DNA of 52,341 bases from NCBI GenBank assembly GCA_001767455.1, contig MELC01000007.1:1-52341 (forward strand), given 5' to 3'. Source of the stretch: Acidobacteria bacterium RIFCSPLOWO2_12_FULL_66_21 (GTDB lineage: Bacteria; Acidobacteriota; Vicinamibacteria; Vicinamibacterales; 2-12-FULL-66-21). The notes under the pieces were generated by a model. It was not told where the DNA came from. It ran no database searches and saw only the letters and a program-made list of their open reading frames with translations. The translations under genes and the position numbers were made by a program. The stretch's first letter is position 1. Each line of letters opens with the position of its first letter. This document shows, piece after piece, positions 38,435 to 47,785 of this stretch.

Positions 38435-41062
38435 GCGCACCCGGGTGCTCTTGGTGAGCTTCTCGCCCGCGACCTCGACGGTCACGATGTAATTGCCGAT
38501 CGCGAGCGGCGTGGGCGCGGCGGCCGCCGCACGACCGCCTCGTCCGCCGCCGCCGAGACCGACCAGCACGTGGTTCAGGCCGCGCTTCGCCGGTCCCGTG
38601 AGCTGCCGAACCGGCCGCCCCGACAAATCCGCCACGGTGATCTTCGCGTCTGCCCCGGCATCCCCACGCAGGTAGTAGTTGACCGCGAGCGCGTCCGGCT
38701 CGTTCGGGACCTCCACGTACTTGTCGCCGAACAGGTCGTAGTTCATCCCCTGCGCGCTGAACCCATATCGTGGCCGCGGCTCGATGTCGAACAGATATGC
38801 ATTCTTCTCGAGGACGTCGTTCGACAGCTCCTGGAGCGGAGTGATGTCTCCGGCCCACACCGCGCGGCCGTAAGTCGCCAGCACCAGATCGTGCTCGCGC
38901 GGGTGGATCGTCATGTCGTGCACGGCGACGGCCGGCAGGTTCGCCTTCAGCGGCGACCAGTGGCTGCCGGCGTCGATCGACACGAACACCCCGACGTCAT
39001 TCCCGACGATCAGCAACTGCTTGTTCTTCCGATCCTGTACGATGACGTTGATCGGCGCGTTCGGGAGATTCGAAGCGATCGCCGTCCAGGTCTTGCCGTA
39101 GTCAGTGGTGCGGTACAGATATGGCGCGAAGTCATCATTCCGGAAGCCGCTCTTCGCCACGAACGCCGTGCCCGCATCGTGCGGCGACGCGAACACGCGG
39201 CTCACCCAGCGATCCGCGCGGGCGCCGGCTGAGACCAGCGCCGGCGTCAGATCGGTCCACTGTCCGCCGTGGTTCTGCGTGAGCTGCGCCTTCCCGTCGT
39301 CTGTGCCCACCCAGATGACGCCGGCCTTCAGCGGTGATTCCGAGATCGACGTGATCGTGCAGTAGGGGACGTTCAGGCCGATCCTGCTGGAATCGTTTGT
39401 CGTCAGATCCGGGCTGATCTCCTCCCACGTGTCGCCGCGATTGAGCGACCGGAAGAGCACCTGGGCGCCCGCGTAGAGGATCTGGGGGTTGTGCGGCGAC
39501 AGGGCGATTGGCGCAATCCAGTTGAATCGCAGCCTCGGCTGCCCCGGGGCACGCGTCGGAGCGATGTTCGTCCGGACGCCGGTCCGTTGATCCATGCGCC
39601 CCATCTGGTTCAGCTCGCGCGTGTTGTAGACCCACCGGCTGTCGGTCGGATCCACGACGTTGTACATGCCGTCGCCCGGGCCCACCGTCACCCAGTGTTC
39701 GAGCGTGATGTGGCCGGTGCGCCCGTTGCTCGGGCCCTTCCACGAGTCGTGATCCTGGAAACCCGCGTAGACGTTGTAGGGGTCGTCCATGTCCACGCCG
39801 ACGGCGTACGCCTCGCCGATTCGCATGTTCGGGAAGTAGTCGGCCGTGCGGCCGCCGTCCACCGATACGCTGACGCCGCCGTCGCTGCCGAGCATGATGC
39901 GGTCGCGATCGACCGGGTCCCACCACATCGCCCGGAAGTCGCCGAACACTCCGCGGAAGAAGTTGGTGTTCCACGTCTTTCCGCCATCGCGCGAGATGTA
40001 CATCGAGTCGCTCGTCACGATCACCGTCTTGTCGTCGTGCGGGTTGACGCGGATCTGGTTGAACGAATACGGGGCCTTTCCTCCCGCGACGTTGACGTCG
40101 GTCACCTTCCGCCAGGACTTCCCGCCGTCGTCGGTCCGATACAGCTCGTTGCCGATGATGCCGGCGGCGAGCGGCGCGATCGCGCTGACGTCGGTCTTCT
40201 GGGCGCCGGGCTTTGGATTCTGGTTTTCGATGAGCGCGTAGAGCACGAGCGGGTTCTTCTGATAGAGGTCCAGGCCGATGCGCCCGATCCTCCCCGTGGG
40301 AAGGCCGCCGGCGAGCCGCTGCCACTTGTCGCCGCCGTCATCAGTCCGGTAGATCGCGCTCTCGGGCCCGCTCTCGACGATTTGCCACGGGCGGCGCTCC
40401 TTGTCGTACATGGCCGCGTACAGCACCATCGGCTTCTGCCGGTTCATGACGAGATCGATGGCGCCGACGCCGTCATTCACATACAGGACCTTCTTCCAGG
40501 TCTTTCCGCCATCCGTGGTTCGAAAGACACCGCGCTCGTCGTTGCGCGAGAACAGGTGACCGATGGCGGCGACGTAGACGACGTCAGCGTTCTTCGGGTG
40601 AATGACGATGCGCGCGATATGGTGCGAGTCGGGAAGGCCCATGAGCTGCCACGTGGCCCCCGCATCCGTCGATTTGTACACGCCTTTGCCGGAATAGGAG
40701 GACCGCGCGTTGGCCTGGTCGCCCGTACCCATCCAGACGATCTTCGGATCGGACGACGCGACGGTGACGGCGCCCACCGCGGCGGCGCCGACGCTGTCGG
40801 AAATCGGCGTCCACGTCGTGCCCGCGTTGGTGGTCTTCCACAGCCCGCCGCTACGGGTCGCGGCGTAGATCGTGTACAGGTGATCGTGCACCGGCGAGTC
40901 GGGCACGGCGATCTCGGTCACCCAGGCGGCCGTGCGGAACGGGCCGATGTTCCGGAACGAGAGGGACTGAAGCACGGTGTCGATCGGCGCAGCCTGCTGG
41001 GCAAACGGCGCTGCAAGAACGCACGAGGCGATCAAAAGGGCGAGAAGACGAGGTTGGGACAT
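38420..41062 (-). CDS. Exported VPS10/BNR-repeat beta-propeller protein
   Basis: The 880-residue protein has a signal peptide (about 1-22) and a long series of BNR/Asp-box repeats of the S-x-D-x-G-x-T-W type (SGGLWKTTNAGTTWTPISDS, GVYKSTDAGATWQLM, GVFRTTDGGKTWKKVLYVND, LFRSLNRGDTWEEISPDLTT, LYRTTDYGKTWTAIASNLPN). This is the sortilin/VPS10-like ten-bladed propeller found in acidobacterial exported glycosyl-hydrolase-like proteins. The C-terminal 130 residues form a beta-sandwich after a GGGGRGGRAAAAAP spacer (YVEVPNEPDALAVNYYLRGD, KITVADLSGRPVRQLTG). No enzymatic residues can be assigned. It is convergent with the rhodanese gene. Confidence 0.88.
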   Translation of the reverse strand: MSQPRLLALLIASCVLAAPFAQQAAPIDTVLQSLSFRNIGPFRTAAWVTEIAVPDSPVHDHLYTIYAATRSGGLWKTTNAGTTWTPISDSVGAAAVGAVTVASSDPKIVWMGTGDQANARSSYSGKGVYKSTDAGATWQLMGLPDSHHIARIVIHPKNADVVYVAAIGHLFSRNDERGVFRTTDGGKTWKKVLYVNDGVGAIDLVMNRQKPMVLYAAMYDKERRPWQIVESGPESAIYRTDDGGDKWQRLAGGLPTGRIGRIGLDLYQKNPLVLYALIENQNPKPGAQKTDVSAIAPLAAGIIGNELYRTDDGGKSWRKVTDVNVAGGKAPYSFNQIRVNPHDDKTVIVTSDSMYISRDGGKTWNTNFFRGVFGDFRAMWWDPVDRDRIMLGSDGGVSVSVDGGRTADYFPNMRIGEAYAVGVDMDDPYNVYAGFQDHDSWKGPSNGRTGHITLEHWVTVGPGDGMYNVVDPTDSRWVYNTRELNQMGRMDQRTGVRTNIAPTRAPGQPRLRFNWIAPIALSPHNPQILYAGAQVLFRSLNRGDTWEEISPDLTTNDSSRIGLNVPYCTITSISESPLKAGVIWVGTDDGKAQLTQNHGGQWTDLTPALVSAGARADRWVSRVFASPHDAGTAFVAKSGFRNDDFAPYLYRTTDYGKTWTAIASNLPNAPINVIVQDRKNKQLLIVGNDVGVFVSIDAGSHWSPLKANLPAVAVHDMTIHPREHDLVLATYGRAVWAGDITPLQELSNDVLEKNAYLFDIEPRPRYGFSAQGMNYDLFGDKYVEVPNEPDALAVNYYLRGDAGADAKITVADLSGRPVRQLTGPAKRGLNHVLVGLGGGGRGGRAAAAAPTPLAIGNYIVTVEVAGEKLTKSTRVRARFD

Positions 41063-41114
41063 GAAAGGGATTATGTATCAACTCCCAACTCCCAACTCCC
41101 AAGCCCTCCGAGCC

Positions 41115-41151
41115 CCGCCTGTCGCGCCGCAGCGCCTTGCGCGAAGGCGGG
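41115..41151 (+). repeat. CGCGAAGGCGGG-family repeat
   Basis: CCGCCTGTCGCGCCGCAGCG then CCTTGCGCGAAGGCGGG, close to the copies at 5021-5058 and 48121-48266. It sits in the gap between the divergent VPS10 and S33 peptidase genes, next to a short CCCAACTCCCAACT tandem run at about 41081-41101. Confidence 0.65.
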
Positions 41152-41164
41152 AGCCCCGAGCCCC

Positions 41165-41232
41165 GAGCGCCCCGCCTTCGCGCTTTACGCTTCCTCCTCC
41201 GCCAAGGCTTCGGCGGACAAGTCGGCGCGGCA
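41165..41232 (+). repeat. Long dispersed repeat, inverted partner of 49213-49280
   Basis: CCCGCCTTCGCGCTTTACGC, then TTCCTCCTCCGCCAAGGC and GGCGGACAAGTCGGCGCGGC, is almost identical to the reverse complement of 49213-49280 over more than 60 bases. Both copies lie in gaps directly upstream of genes. Confidence 0.75.
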
Positions 41233-41320
41233 AGCGAGCCACGAGCCACGGAGGCTTCGCCGTTCTTCAGCGAAGCGCCTTCTGACGTAGAATCACCCCG
41301 ATTTCGAGAGGACGCGAGCG

Positions 41321-42397
41321 ATGACGAGATTCGCTGTGTTGCTGTCGGCGGTCCTGCTGGCCGGAGGGTGTACGAGAACCGCCGAGACGCCGGGCGCGGG
41401 CGAAGCGCCCGCCCAGGCTCCGGTGGCGCCCGCCGGCTACTTCGACACCGCCGGCCGCCAGGACGTGTTGAGCGGCGGCGTGCGCATGATTCCGATCTCG
41501 ACGCCGAAGGGGACCTTCAAGGTCTGGACGAAACGGATCGGCAACAATCCCCGAGTCAAAGTGCTGCTGCTGCACGGAGGTCCGGGCGTCACCCACGAGT
41601 ATCTCGAGGCGTTCGACAGCTACTTCCCGGCGGCGGGCATCGAGTACTACTACTACGACCAGCTGGGCTCGTACTACAGCGACCAGCCCGACATCCCGGA
41701 GTTGTGGGACACGCCGCGATTCGTCGAAGAAGTGGAGCAGGTGCGGCAGGCGCTTGGACTGACGAGGGACGACTTCTACCTGTACGGCCAGTCGTGGGGC
41801 GGGCTGCTCGGTCTCGAGTACGCGCTGAAGTACCAGCAGAATCTCAAGGGCCTGGTGATCTCGAACATGATGTCGAGCATCCCGCAGTACAACGAGTACG
41901 CGGAGAAGGTGCTGATGCCCGCGATGGACCAGAAGGTCCTTGCCGAGATCAAGAAGCTCGAAGCCGCGGGGAAGTACGAGGATCCGCGGTACATGGAGCT
42001 GCTGATTCCCCACCACTACACGCAGCACCTGCTCCGGATGCCCGCGGACCAGTGGCCGGATCCCGTCAATCGCGCGTTCAAGCACATCAACCCGAAGATC
42101 TACGTGCCGATGCAGGGGCCGAGCGAGCTCGGGGCGAGCGGCAAGCTGGTGAACTGGGACCGCAGCGCCGATCTGAAGAACGTCTCCGTGCCGACGCTCG
42201 TCATCGGCGCTCGCTACGACACGATGGATCCGGCACACATGGAATGGATGTCGAAGCAGGTGCAGCACGGGCGTTATCTGTACTGCCCGAACGGCAGCCA
42301 CATGGCGGAGTACGACGATCAACAGACGTACTTCAACGGCCTGGTGCAGTTCATCCGCGATGTTGATGCCGGCCGTTTTACAGGAACAGGGAAGTAA
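41321..42397 (+). CDS. Proline iminopeptidase-family (S33) lipoprotein
   Basis: The 358-residue protein has a lipobox (LLAGGC, Cys about 17) and an Ala/Pro spacer. The alpha/beta-hydrolase core is of the prolyl aminopeptidase type: LLLHGGPGVTHEYL with the oxyanion HGGPG, YGQSWGGLLGLEYAL with the nucleophile S158, an acidic residue after VPTLVIGARYDTMDP, and the histidine in NGSHMAEYDD. Enzymes of this group release N-terminal proline or hydrolyse small amides. Being an exported lipoprotein it would act in the periplasm. A TAGAAT -10-like box lies about 30 bases before ATG 41321. Confidence 0.9.
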   Translation: MTRFAVLLSAVLLAGGCTRTAETPGAGEAPAQAPVAPAGYFDTAGRQDVLSGGVRMIPISTPKGTFKVWTKRIGNNPRVKVLLLHGGPGVTHEYLEAFDSYFPAAGIEYYYYDQLGSYYSDQPDIPELWDTPRFVEEVEQVRQALGLTRDDFYLYGQSWGGLLGLEYALKYQQNLKGLVISNMMSSIPQYNEYAEKVLMPAMDQKVLAEIKKLEAAGKYEDPRYMELLIPHHYTQHLLRMPADQWPDPVNRAFKHINPKIYVPMQGPSELGASGKLVNWDRSADLKNVSVPTLVIGARYDTMDPAHMEWMSKQVQHGRYLYCPNGSHMAEYDDQQTYFNGLVQFIRDVDAGRFTGTGK

Positions 42398-42410
42398 GAA
42401 GATACACAAG

Positions 42411-42797
42411 ATGATCGATTCTCTCTTGTGCGTGGGCGAGCGGATCGCGCCGGGCATTACCGAGCTCGACGAAGCCGGCCACGCTCGCGTGTCCGCGATG
42501 ATCCAGCACGCGCTCGACCGGCGGCGGCCGGCGCTCCGTCGGCAGCTGGCGATCTTCCTCGCGGTGCTGCGGTGGAGTCCCGTGCTCCGGTACGGGCGCC
42601 GCTTCGATCGCCTGACGCCCGCCAGGCAGGACGCCGTCTTGCGCTGGTTCCACGACGCGCCCCTCGCGCCGCTGCGCCAGGGATTCTGGGGCGTCAGGAC
42701 GCTGATCTACATGGGGTATTACGGCCGCCCCGAGGTCGCCGAAGCCATCGGCTACCGTCCGTCCCGCACGGGCAACGCCTTCCTCCATGGTCCGTAA
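42411..42797 (+). CDS. Gluconate 2-dehydrogenase subunit 3-like protein
   Basis: The 128-residue helical protein ends 11 bases inside the GMC oxidoreductase gene, the usual place of the small subunit of membrane-bound gluconate/sorbosone-type dehydrogenases. RLTPARQDAVLRWFHDAPLA then LRQGFWGVRTLIYMGYYGRP resembles subunit 3 (LxxLxxxRFxxxxxxxxxxxxL, then FYxxxRxLTxxGYY). No twin-arginine signal, unlike many homologues, so export would need the partner. Its role would be to assist or anchor the flavoprotein. Confidence 0.65.
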   Translation: MIDSLLCVGERIAPGITELDEAGHARVSAMIQHALDRRRPALRRQLAIFLAVLRWSPVLRYGRRFDRLTPARQDAVLRWFHDAPLAPLRQGFWGVRTLIYMGYYGRPEVAEAIGYRPSRTGNAFLHGP

Positions 42798-44286
42798 AGA
42801 GTTCGATATCGTCATCGTCGGGTCGGGCGCCGGCGGCGGGACCGTGGCGAAGGAGCTGTCGGCACTCTGCCGCGACGGCGTGCGCATCGCGGTGCTCGAG
42901 TGCGGCCCGCGGCTGCGCGAGGAGGAATACACCGGCCGCGAAGTCGAGATGGCCGATCGGCTGTACTTCGACGGCGGTGGCGTGCTCACGCGCGACCGCA
43001 GCGTGACGCTGGCGTTCGGCCGGGCCTATGGCGGATCGACGGTGGTCTACACCGGCACGTCGCTGACGCTCCCGAGGCGCACGTTCGAGCGCTGGGACGT
43101 CGCCGGATTGGACTACGACGATCTCGAGCGGCGCTCGCGAAAGTACTGCGTCGAAAACAACGTTCACCTGCTTCCGCCCGATCGCATCAACGACAACAAC
43201 CGTCTCTTTGCCGAAGGGTGCCGGAGGCTGGGGTACCGCGTCGAGCAGTTCCCGGTCAACGTGAAGGGCTGCGAGGGGTCGGGCCTGTGCAACCTGGGAT
43301 GCCCGAACGGCGCGAAGATGGGAACGCACCGCGTGCAGCTGCCCGAGGCCGAGCGCAACGGCGTCACCGTCGTGACCAACTGCACGGTCGATCGCATCGA
43401 GAACCGCACGATTCGCGCGAGCGTGACGGAAGAATCCGTCGGGCATCCATCGGCATGGGCGCCGGGCGAGTACTCGGTGTCGGCGAAGGCCATCGTCGTC
43501 GCGGCCGGGGCGGTGAACACTCCCGCGGTGTTGCTCCGCTCGGGGATGGGCCGTGCGCTGCCGGCGCTCGGCCGCTACTTCACGTGTCATCCGGCACTGA
43601 TTCTCGTCGCGCGCCACGCGCGGCCGATCGCGGGCTACTTCGGCCACCCGAAGAGCTACTATTGCGACGAGTTCGCGGAGGCCGAGGGCTTCCTGCTCGA
43701 GACGTGCATGTACTTTCCGTTCACGACGGCGAAGAGCCTGGCGGGATTCGGCGAGGAGCCGCGGGCGTTGCTGTCGGCCATGGACCACCTCCAGATGATC
43801 CTCGTGCTCGCGCTCGACCCGGCGCGCCCGGAGAACCGCGTCATGATCGACCGCGAGGGCCGGCCGGTCGTGGACTACAGCCTGACGGAGGACGTCCGGC
43901 GCTCGCTGGTCAAGTCCATGCGGACCTCCGCGCGGATCTTCTTTGCGGGCGGGGCCGAACGGGTCCACGCGCCGGCCGGGCGGAAGTTCTTCATCGAATC
44001 GACCGAAGCGGACCGCATCGACGAGCTCATTCCATTCGATGGTTTCAGGACCGGCAAGGTGTCGGTATCGAGCGCGCACCTGATGGGTGGCTGCCGAATG
44101 GGCGCGCGGTCCGCCGATTCCGTCACAGACGCGTGGGGCCGCGTGCACGGGACGCGCGGACTGTTTGTCGCCGACGCGAGCCTCTTTCCCCGGTCCGCGG
44201 AGATCAACCCGTACATCACGATCATGGCGCTGGCTGATCGGGTCGCGGAGGGCGTGCGGGCCGACCTTCCACACCTGACACACTGA
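42787..44286 (+). CDS. GMC-family FAD-dependent oxidoreductase
   Basis: The 499-residue flavoenzyme oxidises an alcohol group. FDIVIVGSGAGGGTVAKELS is the ADP-binding loop at the N-terminus. LAFGRAYGGSTVVYTGTSL is the GMC signature, CEGSGLCNLGCPNGAKMGT is a cysteine-rich segment typical of this subfamily, KAIVVAAGAVNTPAVLLRSG is the second signature, and SSAHLMGGCRMG with GLFVADASLFPRSAEINPYI completes the C-terminal active-site region. It overlaps the small-subunit gene and lies seven bases before the ThDP enzyme gene. The substrate could be a sugar, polyol or sterol; sequence alone does not tell. Confidence 0.92.
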   Translation: MVRKEFDIVIVGSGAGGGTVAKELSALCRDGVRIAVLECGPRLREEEYTGREVEMADRLYFDGGGVLTRDRSVTLAFGRAYGGSTVVYTGTSLTLPRRTFERWDVAGLDYDDLERRSRKYCVENNVHLLPPDRINDNNRLFAEGCRRLGYRVEQFPVNVKGCEGSGLCNLGCPNGAKMGTHRVQLPEAERNGVTVVTNCTVDRIENRTIRASVTEESVGHPSAWAPGEYSVSAKAIVVAAGAVNTPAVLLRSGMGRALPALGRYFTCHPALILVARHARPIAGYFGHPKSYYCDEFAEAEGFLLETCMYFPFTTAKSLAGFGEEPRALLSAMDHLQMILVLALDPARPENRVMIDREGRPVVDYSLTEDVRRSLVKSMRTSARIFFAGGAERVHAPAGRKFFIESTEADRIDELIPFDGFRTGKVSVSSAHLMGGCRMGARSADSVTDAWGRVHGTRGLFVADASLFPRSAEINPYITIMALADRVAEGVRADLPHLTH

Positions 44287-44293
44287 AGACGCG

Positions 44294-46093
44294 ATGAAGA
44301 TCCGCGGCTCGGATATCGTCGTTCGCGCGCTCGAGGACGCCGGCGCGACGCTGGCCTTCGGCATTCCCGGCACGCACAACATCGAGCTGTACGATGCGCT
44401 CGAAGGTTCGAAGCGTGTCAGGCCGATCCTGGTCACGGATGAACAATGCGCGTCGTTCATGGCCGACGCGGTCTCGCGCACCTCCGGCACGATTGGCGTC
44501 GTCAACGTCGTGCCTGGCGCGGGAGTGACCCATTGCCTGTCCGGCGTCGCCGAAGCGCTGATGGACAACGTGCCGCTCGTGGTCCTTGCCTGCGGCATTC
44601 GCGGCGACACGGGCCGCGCGTTTCAGCTCCACGACATCGATCAGGCCGCGCTGCTGCGGCCGGTGACGAAGGCGGTCTTCAAGCCGGCGGCCGCGGGCGA
44701 GATCTATGGAACGATCCGCCGCGCGTTCGATCTCGCGCGAAGCGGCACGCCGGGCCCCGTCGCGGTCGAAATCCCCGCCGAGTTCTATCTGTTGATGCAG
44801 GAGGTGGACGGCTTCGCGTACGAGGCGTCGCCGTCCGCGGATCCGGAGCCGGGCGACGCCGATGTCGCGGCGGCAGCGGCCCTGCTGCGCGAGGCGGGTC
44901 GTCCTCTCCTCTACGTCGGCAATGGCGCGGCCGGCGCCGTCCCGCTGGTCGTGGAACTCGCGGAGCGCCTCAACGCTCCCGTGGCGACGACGATACAGGG
45001 GAAGGGCGTGTTTCCGGAGACACATCCGCTCTGGCTGTGGAACGGGCTGGGCGCATCGGCGCCGCCGTTCGTGCGCGACGTGTCGGGCGGCGCGGACGCG
45101 ATGCTCGCGCTGGGCTGCCGCTTTTCGGAGGTCGGCACGGCCAGCTACGGCTTCACGCCTCCCGCGAACCTCGTGCACGTTGACATCAACCCCGACGTGT
45201 TGCAGCGCAATTTCCCGGCGCGCGTCGCCATCGCGTGCGATGCCGGCCGTTTCCTGCGCACGCTGCTCCAGAAGCTCGCCGAGAAGGGGGACAGGCACAC
45301 TTCTCGGACAGGAAGCGTGGCCGTCCCCCTTTTGGCGCCAGCTCGGCGGGGCGATGACGTGCGGGCAAAAATTGCCACCGGGCATCGCGCGCTCGAGGCC
45401 GCATGGCGGGATCAGCACAGCCCAGACACGGTGACGCCGGCGGCGCTGTTTGCCGCGCTCGATCGACTCGCCCCGCGTGCCATCTACGCGACCGACAGCG
45501 GCAACGGCACGTTTCTCGCCATGGAGCACCTGCGCCTCGACGAGCCGCGGCGATTCATCGGCCCAATCGACTACTCGTGCATGGGCTACGCCGTGCCGGC
45601 TGCCATCGGTGCGAAGCTCGCGAACCCGGACCGCGACGTCATCGCACTGGCCGGCGATGGCGCGCTGCTGATGACCGGGCTGGAACTATTGACGGCCTCG
45701 GCGCTCGGCGTGTCACCCGTGGTGTGCGTTCTCCGGGACGGCGAGCTGGCGCAGATTGCGCAGTTTCAGCGAACCTCGCTCAATCGCCACACGTGCAGCG
45801 TGCTGCCGCCGTACCAAGTGGAGTCCTTTGCGGGCGCGGTCAACGCCGAGTACCTGCACGCGCGCACGGACGCTGACGTCGAAGGGACGCTCGCGCGCGC
45901 GCTGGCGTTCGCGCGGGCCGGCCGGCCGGTGATGGTGGAGGTCGACGTCGATTACAGCCGCAAGACGTTCTTCACGCGCGGCGTCGTCGCGACCACGTTC
46001 AACAGGCTGCCGCTCGGCGATCGCATGCGGATGCTCGCGCGCGCGGCGGTGCGCCACCTTGCCGGCGCCGTGGTCTCCCGCCGGCCGGGCTGA
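44294..46093 (+). CDS. ThDP-dependent enzyme, acetolactate synthase/benzoylformate decarboxylase-like
   Basis: The 599-residue protein has the three domains of this family: Pyr (about 1-170, with the conserved glutamate E50 in LVTDEQCASFMADAV), central (about 190-320) and PP (about 375-550, with the ThDP-Mg motif LAGDGALLMTGLELLTASAL). After residue 330 about 18 codons (EKGDRHTSRTGSVAVPLL) come from an inserted GGGGACAGGCAC hairpin, in frame, at the linker before the PP domain. In the operon, an alcohol-oxidising flavoenzyme precedes and an aldehyde dehydrogenase follows. A 2-oxo-acid decarboxylase or aldehyde-condensing role would fit better than branched-chain amino-acid synthesis. Confidence 0.82.
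   Translation: MKIRGSDIVVRALEDAGATLAFGIPGTHNIELYDALEGSKRVRPILVTDEQCASFMADAVSRTSGTIGVVNVVPGAGVTHCLSGVAEALMDNVPLVVLACGIRGDTGRAFQLHDIDQAALLRPVTKAVFKPAAAGEIYGTIRRAFDLARSGTPGPVAVEIPAEFYLLMQEVDGFAYEASPSADPEPGDADVAAAAALLREAGRPLLYVGNGAAGAVPLVVELAERLNAPVATTIQGKGVFPETHPLWLWNGLGASAPPFVRDVSGGADAMLALGCRFSEVGTASYGFTPPANLVHVDINPDVLQRNFPARVAIACDAGRFLRTLLQKLAEKGDRHTSRTGSVAVPLLAPARRGDDVRAKIATGHRALEAAWRDQHSPDTVTPAALFAALDRLAPRAIYATDSGNGTFLAMEHLRLDEPRRFIGPIDYSCMGYAVPAAIGAKLANPDRDVIALAGDGALLMTGLELLTASALGVSPVVCVLRDGELAQIAQFQRTSLNRHTCSVLPPYQVESFAGAVNAEYLHARTDADVEGTLARALAFARAGRPVMVEVDVDYSRKTFFTRGVVATTFNRLPLGDRMRMLARAAVRHLAGAVVSRRPG
45286..45328 (+). repeat. GGGGACAGGCAC-family hairpin inside the ThDP enzyme gene
   Basis: GGGGGACAGGCACACTTC and GAAGCGTGGCCGTCCCCC pair with two mismatches around a TCGGACAG loop. 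The left arm is identical to that at 32498. The insertion leaves the reading frame open. Confidence 0.85.
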
Positions 46094-46096
46094 TCC

Positions 46097-47785
46097 ATGC
46101 GGCGCACGGAGCGTTCGGAGCTCGACCGCTCGGTGGAGGTGCTTCGCACCCGGAAGGACGGCTGGGCGCGTCTCTCGGTTCCCCGACGCATCGCCCTCGC
46201 CCGCGATTGCGCCCGCGAGACGCTCGCGGTCTCGCCCGAGATCGTGGCCGCTGCCTGTGCCGCCAAAGGCCTCGATCCCGCCTCGCCCGTGAGCGGCGAG
46301 GAATGGCTCGCGGGGCCGGTCGCGATTCTTCGCAATATCCGGCTGCTCGTCGACACGCTCTCAGCGATCGAGCGTGGCGGCTCGCCGGACCTGCCGCCCG
46401 GATCGGTGCGTCGCCTCCCGGACGGTCGTCTCGCCGTCAACATCTTCCCTCGAGGCCTCTTCGATCGCGTGATGTTCCCCGGCACGACGATCGACGTCTG
46501 GATGCAGCCCGGCGTGACCGAGTCGAATCTACGCGAGACGATGGGGGGCGCCTACCGCCGCGCGGCGGGTGGCGCCGTGGCGCTCGTGCTCGGCGCGGGC
46601 AACGTCGCGAGCATCGGCCCCATGGACGTCCTCCACAAGCTGTTCGTGGAGAACCACGTCGTCGTGCTCAAGATGCACCCGGTGAACGACTACCTCGGTC
46701 CACTCATCGAGCGCGCCTTCCGCCCGCTCGCCGGCGAGGGTTACCTGCGGGTCGTCTACGGAGACGTTGAGGAAGGGCAGTATCTCGTCCATCATCCTGG
46801 CATCGACGAGATCCACATGACGGGCTCGGCGGCCGTCCACGATCGGATCGTGTGGGGAGAGACCGAGGACGAGCAGGCTCGGCGCCGCGCCGGCTACGAC
46901 CCGAAGGTCAGCAAGCGGGTCACGAGCGAGCTTGGCTGCGTCACGCCGGTCGTGGTGGTGCCCGGGGAATGGTCCGGCGGGGAGCTGGACTATCAGGCGG
47001 AAAACGTCGCGACGATGGTCGCGAACAACGCATCGTGCAACTGCAACGCGGCGAAGCTGCTCGTCACGTGGAGAGGATGGCCACAGCGGGGAGTGTTTCT
47101 CGATCGCGTGTCAGCAGCGCTTTCCGGGCTGCCGGCGCGCCGCGGCTACTATCCCGGGTCCGCGAAGCGACACGCGACATTCACCTCGCATCCGCGTGCG
47201 CGCACGCTGGCTGGCGCCGCGCCGGACGCGCTGCCCTATGCCACCATCTACGACGTCGACCCGGCGAGAGCCGGCGACATCGTGTTCCAGCAGGAAGCCT
47301 GGTGCCCGGTCGTCGCTGAGACCGCCCTCGATGCGAGCGACGACGCGGCGTTCGCCGAGGCCGCGGCGCCGTTCTGCAACGATCGCGTCGCGGGCACGCT
47401 CAGCGCCGTCGTCCTCGCCAGCGCGCCATCGCAGGCTCGACTCGGCGACGCCTTCGAACGAATGATCGCGGGGCTCGCCTACGGCACGATCGCCGTCAAC
47501 CACTGGGCGGCGGCCAGCTACGTGCTGGCCGTGGCGCCGTGGGGCGCGTATCCGGGACACACGCTTCAGGATGTCGGCAGCGGCATCGGCTTCGTGCACA
47601 ACACGCTCATGTTCGACCGGCCGCAGAAGTCCGTGCTCCGCGGCCCGTTCGTGCAGTCGCCGAAGCCCGCATGGTTCTCGACGCATCGGCGCGGCCATGT
47701 TGTCGCCAGGCGCATGGCCGCGTTCGAAGCGTCTCCCTCGGTGTGGCGGCTGCCGGGCCTGGCTATCGCCGCCGCGCGCCCGTAG
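46097..47785 (+). CDS. Aldehyde dehydrogenase family protein
   Basis: The 562-residue protein starts three bases after the ThDP gene's stop. Typical elements are FDRVMFPGTTIDVWMQPGVT, GGAVALVLGAGNVASIGPMD (NAD-binding turn), DEIHMTGSAAVHDRIVWG, TSELGCVTPVVVVPG with the general-base Glu, and NNASCNCNAAKLLVTW with the catalytic cysteine (C314; a second Cys lies two residues on). The order fits but spacing differs from classical enzymes, and an N-terminal extension of about 90 residues is present, as in a divergent acyl-CoA-reductase-like branch. It would oxidise the aldehyde made by the upstream enzymes. Confidence 0.85.
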   Translation: MRRTERSELDRSVEVLRTRKDGWARLSVPRRIALARDCARETLAVSPEIVAAACAAKGLDPASPVSGEEWLAGPVAILRNIRLLVDTLSAIERGGSPDLPPGSVRRLPDGRLAVNIFPRGLFDRVMFPGTTIDVWMQPGVTESNLRETMGGAYRRAAGGAVALVLGAGNVASIGPMDVLHKLFVENHVVVLKMHPVNDYLGPLIERAFRPLAGEGYLRVVYGDVEEGQYLVHHPGIDEIHMTGSAAVHDRIVWGETEDEQARRRAGYDPKVSKRVTSELGCVTPVVVVPGEWSGGELDYQAENVATMVANNASCNCNAAKLLVTWRGWPQRGVFLDRVSAALSGLPARRGYYPGSAKRHATFTSHPRARTLAGAAPDALPYATIYDVDPARAGDIVFQQEAWCPVVAETALDASDDAAFAEAAAPFCNDRVAGTLSAVVLASAPSQARLGDAFERMIAGLAYGTIAVNHWAAASYVLAVAPWGAYPGHTLQDVGSGIGFVHNTLMFDRPQKSVLRGPFVQSPKPAWFSTHRRGHVVARRMAAFEASPSVWRLPGLAIAAARP

